A stretch of 51,187 nucleotides of DNA from Anaerolineae bacterium (lineage in GTDB: Bacteria; Chloroflexota; Anaerolineae; Aggregatilineales; Phototrophicaceae). This document shows, one piece after another, positions 15,132 through 23,837 of the stretch (the stretch's first letter is position 1; the number at the start of each line of letters is the position of its first letter). The position numbers and the translations under genes are program-made. The stretch covers positions 1 through 51,187 of the forward strand of contig JAJDXR010000017.1 in assembly GCA_022823165.1 (NCBI GenBank), given 5' to 3'. The notes beneath the pieces are model-generated. The model worked only from the letters and a program-made list of their open reading frames with translations, was not told the DNA's origin and made no database searches.

Positions 15132-15982
15132 CGCGTCTCTTTGTCTTGCGCGTAGAGTTGGCGAATGTAGGCTTCGATTCTCAAGTACTTTGCCTCGGAA
15201 TAGTCGACGCCGAGCGCGGCCAGGAGCTCGCGCGATAAGCGGCGGAACAGCGCCAGCTGAACGAGCAGCGCGCGCCACATCTCGGCCGCGTCCCAGCGCG
15301 ACCAAATCCGCTCAATTTCCGCTGTCGTTTCAGCGTCCGCCCAGCGCTGGACGCGCTTGCCCAGCAGCCAGGTGTTGACGGCTCTGCCCCCGGTCGCCCG
15401 CGCATGCCACTCCATCAGCCGCAGTAAATCCTCTTTCATGGTCCAATCGCGGTATTTCGCCACCCAGAATTCGCGCCGGCGGATGAACTGCGCTACGTGG
15501 ATCGCCTCGAACCAGAATTCGTTGATCGCAGTCTCAACTTCGGTCCGGCTCGGCGGGGCCGGTATCGGAAAGACACGGGGGGAGGGCGGCATGTTAGCGT
15601 AGAGCCCGTCCTTGTCCAGCGCGACCAAGTAACCACGCAGGTACTCGTCCGACAGATCGCCTGACGCGCGTATCGCTTGAATGTCCGCAATGGGGATGAA
15701 TTGAAAATCGACCTTGAGGCCGCCGGCGAACCACACCAGGCGATAGGGCGCTTGTTGATGGAGCGGAAAGCGAATCCAGACTTCGCCGAGCGTATCCAGC
15801 CAACTGTCGTCCCGCGTCAGCCGCTCGACATCGCGGGTGATGATTTGCGCGTCCAGGTCGGAGTACTCGTCCACGCTGCCGTCCACGCGCGCGAGCGAGC
15901 CGGTGATAACGACGGCGCGGATGGCTTCTTCGCCGCGCGCCCAGCGGAGGATTGCGTCGAGATAGGGGTGCTGGATTTGCAT
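15128..15982 (-). CDS. AadK-like nucleotidyltransferase (aminoglycoside 6-adenylyltransferase fold)
   Basis: A 284-residue protein from ATG 15982, which has AAGGAG two bases away; longer frames lack a site. The pol-beta-type active site is GSLARVDG at 28-35 with the metal-binding SDLD at 41-44, followed by a C-terminal helical domain with FWVAKYRDWTMKEDLLRLME, typical of streptomycin 6-adenylyltransferases. It would transfer AMP to a small molecule. Members in environmental bacteria are often annotated as aminoglycoside transferases without proof of resistance, so activity is open. The start lies 13 bp beyond the stop of the M1 peptidase gene, so the two may be co-transcribed. Confidence 0.8.
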   Translation of the reverse strand: MQIQHPYLDAILRWARGEEAIRAVVITGSLARVDGSVDEYSDLDAQIITRDVERLTRDDSWLDTLGEVWIRFPLHQQAPYRLVWFAGGLKVDFQFIPIADIQAIRASGDLSDEYLRGYLVALDKDGLYANMPPSPRVFPIPAPPSRTEVETAINEFWFEAIHVAQFIRRREFWVAKYRDWTMKEDLLRLMEWHARATGGRAVNTWLLGKRVQRWADAETTAEIERIWSRWDAAEMWRALLVQLALFRRLSRELLAALGVDYSEAKYLRIEAYIRQLYAQDKETR

Positions 15983-15995
15983 CACTCCTTGTGAT

Positions 15996-17420
15996 TCACT
16001 GAGTCGTATGCTCCGGCGATTGTGGCAGGTCCGGCATCTCCTCGCTATAGAGCCAGGCATCGAAGAGCGCGTCAAGCTCACGGCCGCTTACGTCTTCAGC
16101 GGCGGCGATGAAGTCTGCGGTGCTGGCAACGGAATAGGCGTACCGCTGATAATATTCACGCAGAATGTCGAAGAATACCTCATCGCCGACTTCCGCGCGC
16201 AAGGCAGAAAGCGTTAGCGCGCCACGATAATAGACACTGATGCCGAACAGCGCATCTGCTTCTACGCTGCCCGGTGGCTGCTTAAGCGCTGGCGACAAGT
16301 CCGGGATTAGACTCTCAATGCCCGGGGAGCCGGTTGTCTCCGCCGCGTATAGCCACTCGAAATAGGTAGCGAAGCCCTCGTTGAGCCAAATGTCTTGCCA
16401 GCCCGCGGGAGAAACGCTGTTGCCAAACCATTGATGAACAAGCTCGTGCATGATGATCGAAGGTAAGAGCATATGGGGAGAAAATGTCGAAAGGGTCTGG
16501 TTTTCAAGCGCGCTTCGAAAGCCGGGCACGACCACGACGCCATACGCTTCAAAGGGATAGGGGCCAATTTTGTCGATCATCCAGGCCATCATGTCCTGAG
16601 TCTTGGCAAGGGCTTCTTTGGCATCGTCAGAAAGGTCGCGCGGAAGGTAGTTGCGAATGGGTACCGGGCCGGTGTCGTCCCGCTCAACCGTGAAGTCGCC
16701 AATGACAACCGTGGCGAGATAGCTGGACATCGGATCGCGCATCTGCCAGACATAGGTGCTTGTATCGTCGCCATTGTCAATCGTCTGGGTCAGGACACCA
16801 TTAGCCGCGGCAGTGAGACCAACTGGTACGGTGATGCGGAATGTGTAGGTAGCTTTGTCCAAGGGATGATTGTTGCTCGGGAACCAATTCATCGCGCCGG
16901 ATGGTTCGTTCGTCGTGGCGATGGCGCCCTCGGCATATTCGTGCCAGCCCAATTTAGTCCAGGGGACCGCGGGGTCTTCAACCGGCGCCGGTATACCGGA
17001 GTATTTGACCGTAACGCTGAATGGCTCGCCCGCCGCTATCGATTCTGCCGGTGAAATGATCAACTCCTGGCCGATTCGGTCTAGCGCGGCCGCAACTTCA
17101 TTGACGCTTAGTAAGGTTATCGTCAAGCCATAGAAGTCAAGATTGAAGCGGGAAAGCGCGTGAGTCGCGACAGCGCTGATGACCGTTGTGGCGCGTATGC
17201 GATTCAGCTCGGGCTCATAATTTAGACCAATCGTGTAATGCCGCACATCGTAGCCGCCGTTGCCCAATTGCGGATAGAGCGCATCGCCCATACCGTCAGC
17301 GCCGGGTTGCTGCCCCACAGCTGAGAATGAGACAGAAAGCGTCAAGATCGCTAGCAGCGTAAGTAAGCGGCTAGGCAAGAAGACCAGGCAATTGCTGGCG
17401 AGAATTGGCTTAACGTTCAC
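15996..17420 (-). CDS. Secreted M1-family metallopeptidase
   Basis: A 474-residue gluzincin. The zinc site is HELVH at 325-329 with E348 in NEGFATYFE, and SALENQT at 303-309 stands where M1 enzymes have GAMEN. A signal peptide is visible at residues ~15-36 (LLTLLAILTLSVSFSAVGQQ). The N-terminal beta domain (about 55-245) precedes the catalytic domain. It is shorter than full aminopeptidase N because the C-terminal helical domain is missing, as in the short M1 group. Translation begins at GTG 17420 with AGGAGAG about five bases away. It probably trims peptides outside the membrane. Confidence 0.85.
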   Translation of the reverse strand: MNVKPILASNCLVFLPSRLLTLLAILTLSVSFSAVGQQPGADGMGDALYPQLGNGGYDVRHYTIGLNYEPELNRIRATTVISAVATHALSRFNLDFYGLTITLLSVNEVAAALDRIGQELIISPAESIAAGEPFSVTVKYSGIPAPVEDPAVPWTKLGWHEYAEGAIATTNEPSGAMNWFPSNNHPLDKATYTFRITVPVGLTAAANGVLTQTIDNGDDTSTYVWQMRDPMSSYLATVVIGDFTVERDDTGPVPIRNYLPRDLSDDAKEALAKTQDMMAWMIDKIGPYPFEAYGVVVVPGFRSALENQTLSTFSPHMLLPSIIMHELVHQWFGNSVSPAGWQDIWLNEGFATYFEWLYAAETTGSPGIESLIPDLSPALKQPPGSVEADALFGISVYYRGALTLSALRAEVGDEVFFDILREYYQRYAYSVASTADFIAAAEDVSGRELDALFDAWLYSEEMPDLPQSPEHTTQ

Positions 17421-17723
17421 GTTGCTCTCCTAGCGCCATTCGCGCCGCCATCCTACATACGGAAACAGTCGCTGTCGTAGCGCTTCTAAACTGCTTTACA
17501 CGGCGGCATCTTTATATTCTCGGAGTATTCGGCGGTTATTTTCTCAAGACTTACTTGATCTTAATACGGTCGCGGAGTATTCATGTCCGCTTGGCGAAGT
17601 TATCATGTCCGCGGAATGAACCACTCCGTTTTGCTGGCAGCCGACAGCGGCGCATTTCGCCGCCGCGCGATCTGTGCTAAACTGCCCACAGTGAACGACC
17701 GTGACCAAACCGGAGAGGCGTAT
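17421..17723. other. Intergenic region between divergent M1 peptidase and rsfS
   Basis: About 300 bp without a gene. It contains two copies of CGGAGTATTC (about 17520 and 17573), and ATGTCCGC also occurs twice (about 17582 and 17607). An open frame joins this stretch to rsfS (from 17583) but its translation has no family likeness, and rsfS has a better start at 17724. No convincing promoter pair was found. Confidence 0.4.
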
Positions 17724-18074
17724 TTGCAATCATTAGAATTGGCTCATCATATTGTAGACCTTGTGGAGGACCGCAAGGCGGAAGACATCCTCCTGCTAGA
17801 CCTGCGACCAGACAACATCATCGCCGACTTTTTTATCATCTGCAGCGGCGATAATGAACGCCACTTGCGCGCTTTAACCGAGAGCGTTCGGCTCGACGTC
17901 AAAGAGCGCTTACAGAAGCTGCCCTTCACCAACGAAGGCAGCGCGGAAAACGGCTGGGTCGTCATGGATTATGGCGATGTGGTGGCGCATTTCTTCTCCC
18001 CCGACCGCCGCGCCTATTACCGCCTGGAAGAATTGTGGGACGCCGCGTCCCGCGTTATGCTGCGCATTCAATGA
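17724..18074 (+). CDS. rsfS: Ribosomal silencing factor RsfS
   Basis: A 116-residue protein from TTG 17724, with GGAGAGG (17712-17718) five bases before it. This start gives MQSLELAHHIVDLVEDRKAE, which aligns with the normal N-terminus of RsfS. The ATG at 17583 would add 47 unrelated residues. The conserved core D-L-R-P, ADFFIICSGDNERHL and WVVMDYGDVVAHFF is complete. RsfS binds ribosomal protein L14 and blocks joining of the subunits when nutrients are short. It is usually encoded near nadD, which is not here. The stop overlaps an in-frame ATG of the next gene (ATGA), so the two are linked. Confidence 0.92.
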   Translation: MQSLELAHHIVDLVEDRKAEDILLLDLRPDNIIADFFIICSGDNERHLRALTESVRLDVKERLQKLPFTNEGSAENGWVVMDYGDVVAHFFSPDRRAYYRLEELWDAASRVMLRIQ

Positions 18075-18094
18075 GCGCCACAGGAGCAAGCGAA

Positions 18095-18556
18095 ATGGAT
18101 CCGATCTTCGCTGAGGCAATCAGCCGCCTGGAATGGCTGCACGCTGAATATCTGCAGGCCATGGACGGCTTAACTATCGCGGAGCTGGATTGGTCGCCGG
18201 GGCCGCAGATGAATTCGCTTTGCGTACTGGCTGTGCATGTGACTGCGGCCGAGCGCTTTTGGTTCGGCGCAGTGGTTGGCGACATGATAACTCGCGATCG
18301 CCCGGCGGAGTTCAAAGCCGCCGGTTATACGCTTGAGCAACTCGTTGAACGCTTCGCCGCCAATGTCGCCTTCTGTAAGGCAACGTTTCCAGCGCAATCC
18401 GCCAGCCGCCTGGGCGAAATCGTCGATGTGAGCCGCTATCGGCACTGGCCGCCGCAGCAATTCTCTCGGGGCTGGTCGCTGCTGCGCGGGTTGGATCATA
18501 CCGCCGAGCACCTGGGCCACGCCGGTATGACGCGCCAACTGCTGGATCGGCGTTAA
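18095..18556 (+). CDS. DinB-fold protein
   Basis: About 153 residues from ATG 18095 (GGAG nine bases before); ATG 18071, overlapping the rsfS stop, is the alternative. The pattern is clear DinB_2: RLEWLHAEYLQAMDGLT, then LDWSPGPQMNSLCVLAVHVT with a histidine, and a last helix RGLDHTAEHLGHAGMTRQ with several histidines suited to a metal site. Such proteins are metal-dependent thiol transferases or hydrolases. It directly follows rsfS in the same direction and probably shares its transcript. It converges on the SRPBCC gene with adjacent stops. Confidence 0.8.
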   Translation: MDPIFAEAISRLEWLHAEYLQAMDGLTIAELDWSPGPQMNSLCVLAVHVTAAERFWFGAVVGDMITRDRPAEFKAAGYTLEQLVERFAANVAFCKATFPAQSASRLGEIVDVSRYRHWPPQQFSRGWSLLRGLDHTAEHLGHAGMTRQLLDRR

Positions 18557-18991
18557 TCAGGCGCTTTCAGCGAACTTCTTAAAGTGTTCCATCGTCTTGC
18601 GCGTCTGTTTCTTGAACATGCTGCCGGGCATGAACAGCGACATGATGCGCATATAGCCGTGAAATTGAAAATCGGAATCCAGCACCCAGCGCGTCCGCTC
18701 GCCCTCGTCGTGGAAGTAATTGCGGACGATATTATGTACGCCCCTGGCATCGTATGCGCCTGAGAATTCCTCAGGCAGATTGCGCTTGATGATCGTCTCA
18801 ATCATTTCGGTGCGCCGGCTGCCCATCTGATACAGCAGCTTGGTCTTGGCGCCCGGCTGGCCCGGCTCGCCGCTAATGTGTTCGTGACTGAGCAAGCCTT
18901 CCTGCCACTTTTTGAGATTTTCAAAACTGTCAAAGAGCTCAATCACGCGTTCCCGCGGCAAATTTATGATTACTTCTGTTTCATAACGCAT
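18557..18991 (-). CDS. SRPBCC (START-like) lipid/polyketide-binding family protein
   Basis: About 144 residues from ATG 18991, chosen because AAAGGA stands seven bases before it. The longer frame to 19087 has no site. It opens with a beta strand and the signature INLPRERVIELFDSFENLKK, then KWQEGLLSHEH, and has the curved-sheet pattern of the SRPBCC fold ending in a long C-terminal helix (FKKQTRKTMEHFKKF). Members bind hydrophobic ligands or act as cyclases. The ligand is unknown. It ends directly next to the convergent DinB gene. Confidence 0.78.
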   Translation of the reverse strand: MRYETEVIINLPRERVIELFDSFENLKKWQEGLLSHEHISGEPGQPGAKTKLLYQMGSRRTEMIETIIKRNLPEEFSGAYDARGVHNIVRNYFHDEGERTRWVLDSDFQFHGYMRIMSLFMPGSMFKKQTRKTMEHFKKFAESA

Positions 18992-19111
18992 CGTATTGTC
19001 CTTTGCTGCCCTTGCCTCCAAAATGTGTGGCATGCGCCGGCCATTGCAGCTGAAATGACGCCTATTGAGGCGAGGCAGCTCAATCAAGCGGTTTGCCTCG
19101 TTGACGCCGCG

Positions 19112-19498
19112 TTAATCAGAGCTGGCGGGACTGAATTCTATCGTCAAGGTCGGAGCCCGCCTCAAGAAGCTGATGAGCCGGAATGGGAGTAACTTCCAGC
19201 CGTATTTGGCGCGCAGACGCCGGAGTTGAGCCTTCAGCGCCGCCGGCGAATCCAGGATGCGCGCCTCGGCCATCACCCACTCGCCTTCAAGCTTGCCGCT
19301 GGCGTTGCATTTGGCCAGCCGGACATTCGCATTGGCGCGAATGCGTTTGATCTTGCCGGTAGTGCTGAGCGTCCAGCAGTAGAGCTTGCCGCCGTCGGCA
19401 GCGATCCAAACCGGAGTGCGCGCCGGCGCGCCGCTCTTGCGATACGATTCGAGCGAGACGTAGCTTACCCCCGCCAGCGCCTGGAAGCTCGCGTTCAT
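19112..19498 (-). CDS. PPOX-class flavin/F420-binding oxidoreductase-like protein
   Basis: A 128-residue split-barrel protein from ATG 19498, matching the pyridoxamine-phosphate-oxidase-like fold used by F420- or FMN-dependent reductases: YVSLESYRKSGAPARTPVWI, GKLYCWTLSTTGKIKRIRAN, then VRLAKCNASGKLEGEWVM. This wording resembles the Rv3369-type F420-dependent family found in actinobacteria and Chloroflexota. It would reduce a small substrate, unidentified. It starts 22 bp after the PhyH gene ends and probably shares its transcript. An upstream extension to 19633 overlaps that gene and is unlikely. Confidence 0.78.
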   Translation of the reverse strand: MNASFQALAGVSYVSLESYRKSGAPARTPVWIAADGGKLYCWTLSTTGKIKRIRANANVRLAKCNASGKLEGEWVMAEARILDSPAALKAQLRRLRAKYGWKLLPFRLISFLRRAPTLTIEFSPASSD

Positions 19499-19520
19499 TG
19501 AGCGGTCAGCGGTATCCAAG

Positions 19521-20465
19521 TCAGGCGCATTCAATCGCTGTGCCGTCCCAGCGGTTGGTGGATTCGCGTTCCTCCACGCCGGCCAAGGCGTCGCGCGTCC
19601 GCAACCAGGCGGCGCGCCAGCTATCATAATCACCCACTTGCGCCGGGTTCTCGCGGCTGCGCACGATCAGGCTGGGGAATTCGTCGCGCCCGGTGGGCAG
19701 GCCAATCGGCTGGTAACGCAGGTCAAAGCTCCAGCGGATCGAGCTGCTTACATTAGGCAGCGAGCCGTGCTGGGTATCGCTGTGCATAAAGATGGCATCG
19801 CCGGCTTTGATCGGCAGCGGCCGCGGCTCGCCCGCCAGCAGCTCATCGGGAATGCGCAAGTGATCAAGCATGCAATGCACCGCCAGGCCCCCCAGATGGC
19901 TGTAGGGCACAACTTTCAGGCAGCCGTTCTCCAGGGTGGCGTCAGTGATGGCGATCCATACCGTCAGCATTTCGCTCTCATCGGCGACTTCCCGCGCCAC
20001 GCCCCGATCTTGATGCCAGCCGGTCTCCTTCAGCAAGGTGCTGGGCTGGCCCGCGACTTTATCTTGCGGCGGCTTGATGCGCACGTGCTGGATAGGGTTG
20101 GAGAGGATCTCGCCGCCGATGACTTCTTCGACCTTGTCCAGCAGCGCCTGGTTGCTCAAGAACTCATAGGTGGCTCTGCTGACGTGGAGGGGCGTCTCCG
20201 GCGTGACGGTATCGTTCGGCAGTGTGATATCAAAATGCTGAAAAAGGTCTTCGCTGCTGTCGCTGACCACGGCCGTCAGGCGTTCGGCAAAGGGCAGCCC
20301 CTCAAAGGCTGACGAGATGCGCCCCTGCGCATACCATTCCGGCGCCAGCCGATCCAGTAGCCGCTCATAATCAGCCACGATGTCGCTAAGCGCGGATGCG
20401 TCGAGCGCGCCCTCGACGATCGCGTATCCCTTGCTATTGATTTCCTGTTTGAGTCCGCTGGTCAT
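19521..20465 (-). CDS. Phytanoyl-CoA dioxygenase (PhyH) family protein
   Basis: About 314 residues. ATG 20465 has GAGGAG six bases before it and is preferred to ATG 20471, which lies inside that site. The iron(II)/2-oxoglutarate site is H151-x-D153 in GWHQDRG and H233 in TQHGS, with the arginine in SIRWSFDLRYQP for 2-oxoglutarate. The fold is a double-stranded beta helix. PhyH-family enzymes hydroxylate varied small molecules and lipids; the substrate here is not known. Upstream is a repeat-bearing gap, and downstream the PPOX gene follows at 22 bp. Confidence 0.85.
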   Translation of the reverse strand: MTSGLKQEINSKGYAIVEGALDASALSDIVADYERLLDRLAPEWYAQGRISSAFEGLPFAERLTAVVSDSSEDLFQHFDITLPNDTVTPETPLHVSRATYEFLSNQALLDKVEEVIGGEILSNPIQHVRIKPPQDKVAGQPSTLLKETGWHQDRGVAREVADESEMLTVWIAITDATLENGCLKVVPYSHLGGLAVHCMLDHLRIPDELLAGEPRPLPIKAGDAIFMHSDTQHGSLPNVSSSIRWSFDLRYQPIGLPTGRDEFPSLIVRSRENPAQVGDYDSWRAAWLRTRDALAGVEERESTNRWDGTAIECA

Positions 20466-20511
20466 GTCCATCTCCTCGACTTAAGCAAAGTGTATCGCGA
20501 AGTATCGCAAC

Positions 20512-20630
20512 TGCCAAAATACTCGTATGAATGTAGGGGCGAGCCAAGGCTCTCCCGCTCTCGAATGGAATTCCATTCAGTTTTCGCATGACTTAATTGG
20601 TTCCGCTTCTGTGACTCTGTGGTGAATTTC
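20512..20630. repeat. Dispersed intergenic repeat, copy B
   Basis: Reverse-complement relative of 5976-6090. CTGCCAAAATACTCGTATGA, then TAGGGGCGAGCC-aa-GGCTCTCCC (an imperfect palindrome, about 20536-20556), AATGGAAttCCATTCAGTTT, GCATGAC and GCTTCTGTGA match copy A in order. It fills most of the 214-bp gap between the PhyH and metal-permease genes. It holds no open frame. Confidence 0.65.
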
Positions 20631-20679
20631 TAGTGTGGAGTTCGCCGCCAGTATTGTATTTGTGATCTAGCGTGTCCCG

Positions 20680-21540
20680 CTACGAGCCGCCCCGCTCGCG
20701 CAGCTGCGTAAAGCCGGATTTCAGCGCGATAACCAAGCCGAAAATCGCGCTCAAAGTCAGCACAATGCAAGCGCCTGACGGGATGTCCAAATAATAGGAG
20801 GCGTAAAAGCCGACCACGCCGCTGACTATGCCGATCAAGCTGGCGATGACGATCATGTGATGCAGGCGCTTGACCAGCAGCCGGGCGGTGGCCGCCGGCG
20901 TGATTAGCAGCGCCAGCATCAAGGCGATGCCCACCGCCTGCAAGCTGGCCACAATCGTGACAGCGATGAGCAGCAGCAGCAAAATGCGCAGCCGCTCCAC
21001 CGGAAAACGCAAGCTGTGCGCCAACGTCAGGTCGAAGCTGACGATCAGCAGTTCTTTGTAAAGCAGCAAAATCACCAGCAGCACGGCGGCGCCCATGGCC
21101 GCCACCATTAGCAAATCGCTCTGGCTGATGCCGAGAATACTGCCGAAGAGGATATGCGTCAGGTCGGCGGAGTAGCTCGCTTGCGTGCTGACGATGGCGA
21201 TGCCCAGGGCGAACATCGTTACGAATACGATGGCGATGGCGCTGTCTTCCTTGAGCTCCTGGTTGCGCGTCAGCCAGGCGATGACCAGAGCCGAGACGAT
21301 CCCGGCGCCCAAGCCGCCCAGGAAGAGATTGCTGGCGACATAGCCGCCGCTGGCTGTATAAGACAGCGCCACGCCGGGCAGTATGGCGTGCGACAGGGCA
21401 TCGCCAAAGAAGGACATACCCCGCACGACCACAAAGCAGCCCACCACCGCGCTGATGCCGCCCACCAGAATCAGCGCCAGCATCCCGCGCTGAATGAAGG
21501 CGTAACCGAGCGGCTCGGAGAGTAAGCTGACGATATCCAC
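20680..21540 (-). CDS. Metal (Zn/Mn-type) ABC transporter permease
   Basis: A 286-residue polytopic membrane protein of the ABC-3 family, with about eight hydrophobic helices beginning LALILVGGISAVVGCFVVVR. The conserved RGMSFFGDALSHAILPGVAL near the N-terminus is the family hallmark. GTG 21540 is the start and lies one base after the stop of the ATPase gene, so translation is coupled. Together with the ATPase and binding protein it forms a complete importer for zinc or manganese. The His/Asp-rich binding protein argues for zinc. Confidence 0.88.
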   Translation of the reverse strand: MDIVSLLSEPLGYAFIQRGMLALILVGGISAVVGCFVVVRGMSFFGDALSHAILPGVALSYTASGGYVASNLFLGGLGAGIVSALVIAWLTRNQELKEDSAIAIVFVTMFALGIAIVSTQASYSADLTHILFGSILGISQSDLLMVAAMGAAVLLVILLLYKELLIVSFDLTLAHSLRFPVERLRILLLLLIAVTIVASLQAVGIALMLALLITPAATARLLVKRLHHMIVIASLIGIVSGVVGFYASYYLDIPSGACIVLTLSAIFGLVIALKSGFTQLRERGGS

Positions 21541-21541
21541 G

Positions 21542-22351
21542 CTACGATTCCCGCTCGTGATCCAGGCTGAACATCAACCGAGCATCGCCATGATGCAGCA
21601 CCGGCGCGGCCGCGCCATAGGCGTCGCGCAGGTTTTGCGCCGTCAGCACCTCGCCGGGCGGGCCATAAGCCATGACCGTCCGCCGCAATATCAGTACCTT
21701 GTCGAAGCGCAGGGCGTCATTATGCATGTGGTGGGTCGAAAGCAAAATCGTGATACCTTGATTCGTTAATGCATCAAGCGTATCGATGATTTCTTGCTCG
21801 GCTGTCTGGTCGACGCCGGCGAAGGGCTCGTCCAGCAGCAGGACACGGGCGTCTTGCGCCAGCGCGCGCGCGATGAATACGCGCCGGCGCTGCCCGCCGC
21901 TCAATTCGCCGATTTGTTGACTCGCCAAATCGCCCAAACTGAGATCGTCCAGGATGTCGTTGACGATGGCGCGGTCGCTTTTGCCCGGCCGGCGCAACCA
22001 GCCGATATGCCGGCTGCGGCCCATCATCACCACATCGAATACCGACGCCGGAAACTTCCAGTCGATCTCGCTTTGCTGCGGCACGTAACCGACGTAGATG
22101 TGGCTGCTGTAGCAATCGACGCCGTGAATCGAAATATGACCATGCGTGAATTGCAGGGTGCCGACGATCGCTTTGAAGAGCGTGCTCTTGCCAGCCCCGT
22201 TCGGTCCGATGACCGCCACGCGCTCGCCGCCGCCGATGCTGAGGTTGATGTCCGACAAGGCGAAGCGATTGCCCGGGTAGCCGGCTGAAAGCTGCTCCGC
22301 CAGTAAGGCCGGCTGGCTGGCGTCGAAGCTGTTACGTTTGAATATGGACAT
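21542..22351 (-). CDS. Metal ABC transporter ATP-binding protein
   Basis: A 269-residue ATPase. Walker A is GPNGAGKST at 49-57, the signature is LSGGQRRRV, and Walker B with its glutamate is RVLLLDEPFAGVD. The H-loop follows in LLSTHHMHND. The subfamily (ZnuC/MntA-like) follows from the gene order with an ABC-3 permease and a ZnuA-like protein. It is the middle gene of three: 34 bp after the binding protein and one base before the permease. The start is ATG 22351 with GAGG upstream at a rather long 11 bases. Confidence 0.88.
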   Translation of the reverse strand: MSIFKRNSFDASQPALLAEQLSAGYPGNRFALSDINLSIGGGERVAVIGPNGAGKSTLFKAIVGTLQFTHGHISIHGVDCYSSHIYVGYVPQQSEIDWKFPASVFDVVMMGRSRHIGWLRRPGKSDRAIVNDILDDLSLGDLASQQIGELSGGQRRRVFIARALAQDARVLLLDEPFAGVDQTAEQEIIDTLDALTNQGITILLSTHHMHNDALRFDKVLILRRTVMAYGPPGEVLTAQNLRDAYGAAAPVLHHGDARLMFSLDHERES

Positions 22352-22385
22352 TGCCAGCCCGCCTCAATCAGGCACAGAGGCGCTA

Positions 22386-23672
22386 TCAGCCGCCAGCTCC
22401 CAGCGCGTTCACGATCGTGCCCAAATTGTAGCGTATGTAATCCAGGTATGTGGACGCCGGACCGTCAACGCTTAGCGTGCCGGTGTAGATGACCGCCAGC
22501 TCGGCGCCGGTTTCGGCCGCAATCGTCTCCAAGACCGCTGTGTTCACGATAGTTTCGCCGAAGATAGCCGCCACGCCGGTCTCCTTGACCAGGTCAATCA
22601 AGGCGGACACATCGCTGGCGCTGGGCTCGACCTGTGTGCTAGCGCCAGGAATCACTGTGCCGATGATGACAAAGTCGAAACTTGCCGCCAGATAACCCAG
22701 CGAATCGTGGCTGGTGATCAAGATGCGCTTTTCGACCGGTAGCGTTTCCAGCAGCGGCAGGATGAACTCCTCTTCCAGCGCGATCAGTTGCCCAATGTAG
22801 TCCTCAGCGGCGGCGGCGTAGTCAGCCGCATGGCCGGGATCCAGCTCGCTCAAGACATCGCGAACCATCAGCGACCAATAGATGATGTTATGCGGGTCCA
22901 TCCAGACGTGGGGGTCACAGGCGCCTTCTTCATGCGCGTGCTCCTCATGATCGTGCCCATGCCCATGCCCGCCGCACTCGATATCTTCCAGCCGCCCCAA
23001 GACCGCGCCATGTTCATGGGCGTCTTGGTCATCGCCAATGACTTGAGCGAATTCAGCATCGTGGTCATCGCAATGGCTGTGCATGTCGTCGTGCATGTGC
23101 TCATCTTCGTGTTCGTCGTCTTCATGCTCATGGCCGTGCTCGTCTTCATGTTCGTCGGCGTGGTCGTCGTCATCGTGGTCGTGACCGTGATCATCGTCGT
23201 CTTCGTCGGCGTGGTCGTCGTCATCGTGGTCGTGGCCGTGCTCGTCTTCATGGTCGTCGGCGTGGTCGTCGTCATCGTGGTCATGACCGTGCTCGTCTTC
23301 GTGCATGTGCCCGGAAGCGCCGATGGGAATAATTCCGACGCAGGACGAGATTTCCACGATCGGCACATCAGTCGCCGCGCCTTCAATCACCTCAAGCAGG
23401 GACTCTTCAAAGCCGGCTCCGTTGACGAAGATCACATCCGCCTCCGACAGCGGCGTCAGATCGCGCGGGCTCGGTTGAAAGCCGTGCGGGTCAGCCCCGG
23501 TCGGAATCAGCGTCGTAAGTTCAATGTGATCTCCGGCAATGCTGCTGACGACATCGGCGAGAATGCTGTAGGAAGCGATCACTTCAAGTTTGTCTTCTTG
23601 CGTGACCGCGTTGATATTGGGTAGCAAGAGAGCCACCAGAAGGGCGAATATCAGGGTAATTCTTGGTCGCAT
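22386..23672 (-). CDS. Zinc-binding ABC transporter lipid- or signal-anchored protein with His/Asp repeats (ZnuA-like)
   Basis: About 428 residues from ATG 23672 (GGAGG 11 bases before); GTG 23690 is possible. A signal peptide (LIFALLVALLLPNINAV) precedes the cluster A-I substrate-binding fold with GADPHGFQPSPRD (first metal histidine), ACDPHVWMDPHN (second) and GETIVNTAVLETIAAETGAE. The two lobes are split by a ~130-residue His/Asp/Glu insert, four 17-residue repeats plus degenerate parts, in place of the short His loop of ordinary ZnuA. Such loops buffer zinc. There is no lipobox cysteine, so the protein may be free or anchored by its signal. It heads the three-gene importer operon. Confidence 0.9.
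   Translation of the reverse strand: MRPRITLIFALLVALLLPNINAVTQEDKLEVIASYSILADVVSSIAGDHIELTTLIPTGADPHGFQPSPRDLTPLSEADVIFVNGAGFEESLLEVIEGAATDVPIVEISSCVGIIPIGASGHMHEDEHGHDHDDDDHADDHEDEHGHDHDDDDHADEDDDDHGHDHDDDDHADEHEDEHGHEHEDDEHEDEHMHDDMHSHCDDHDAEFAQVIGDDQDAHEHGAVLGRLEDIECGGHGHGHDHEEHAHEEGACDPHVWMDPHNIIYWSLMVRDVLSELDPGHAADYAAAAEDYIGQLIALEEEFILPLLETLPVEKRILITSHDSLGYLAASFDFVIIGTVIPGASTQVEPSASDVSALIDLVKETGVAAIFGETIVNTAVLETIAAETGAELAVIYTGTLSVDGPASTYLDYIRYNLGTIVNALGAGG
23094..23297 (-). repeat. Four 51-bp tandem repeats coding the His/Asp loop
   Basis: Four consecutive 17-codon units code for DEHGHDHDDDDHADDHE and variants (units two to four end HADEDD, HADEHE and HEDEHM). The first three are close to identical at the protein level; the fourth has drifted to Glu-rich. 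It lies in the loop of the zinc-binding protein. It gives long open frames on the other strand, rich in valine, which are artefacts. Such arrays can change length by slippage. Confidence 0.8.
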
Positions 23673-23763
23673 TTTACGTCGAGCCTCCACTCTTATTGAT
23701 ACGAAGTCTCATTATATCCGCTTCAGATTCTATTGCATAGCCTTTTGTGGCGATGACTTGCGA

Positions 23764-23769
23764 TATAAT
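23764..23769 (+). promoter_or_regulatory. -10 element candidate upstream of the 3D-domain gene
   Basis: A perfect TATAAT lies 68 bp before the ATG of the wall-associated gene. No good -35 exists at 16-18 bases. In this 147-bp gap between the divergent zinc importer and wall gene I could not see a clear Zur-type palindrome. Confidence in the element as a promoter is low. Confidence 0.3.
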
Positions 23770-23837
23770 CGAATTGGGGGTTTTCTCGCCTGTCTATCGA
23801 CCTTTCCAGTTCAGCTAACTTTGCGAGATTCGGCGCT

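Noticed and set aside
22788..23624. A 278-residue plus-strand frame rich in valine (VVVVIVVV) opposite the zinc-binding protein
   Set aside because: It is the complement of the His/Asp repeats (GAC/CAT to GTC/ATG) and has no independent support.
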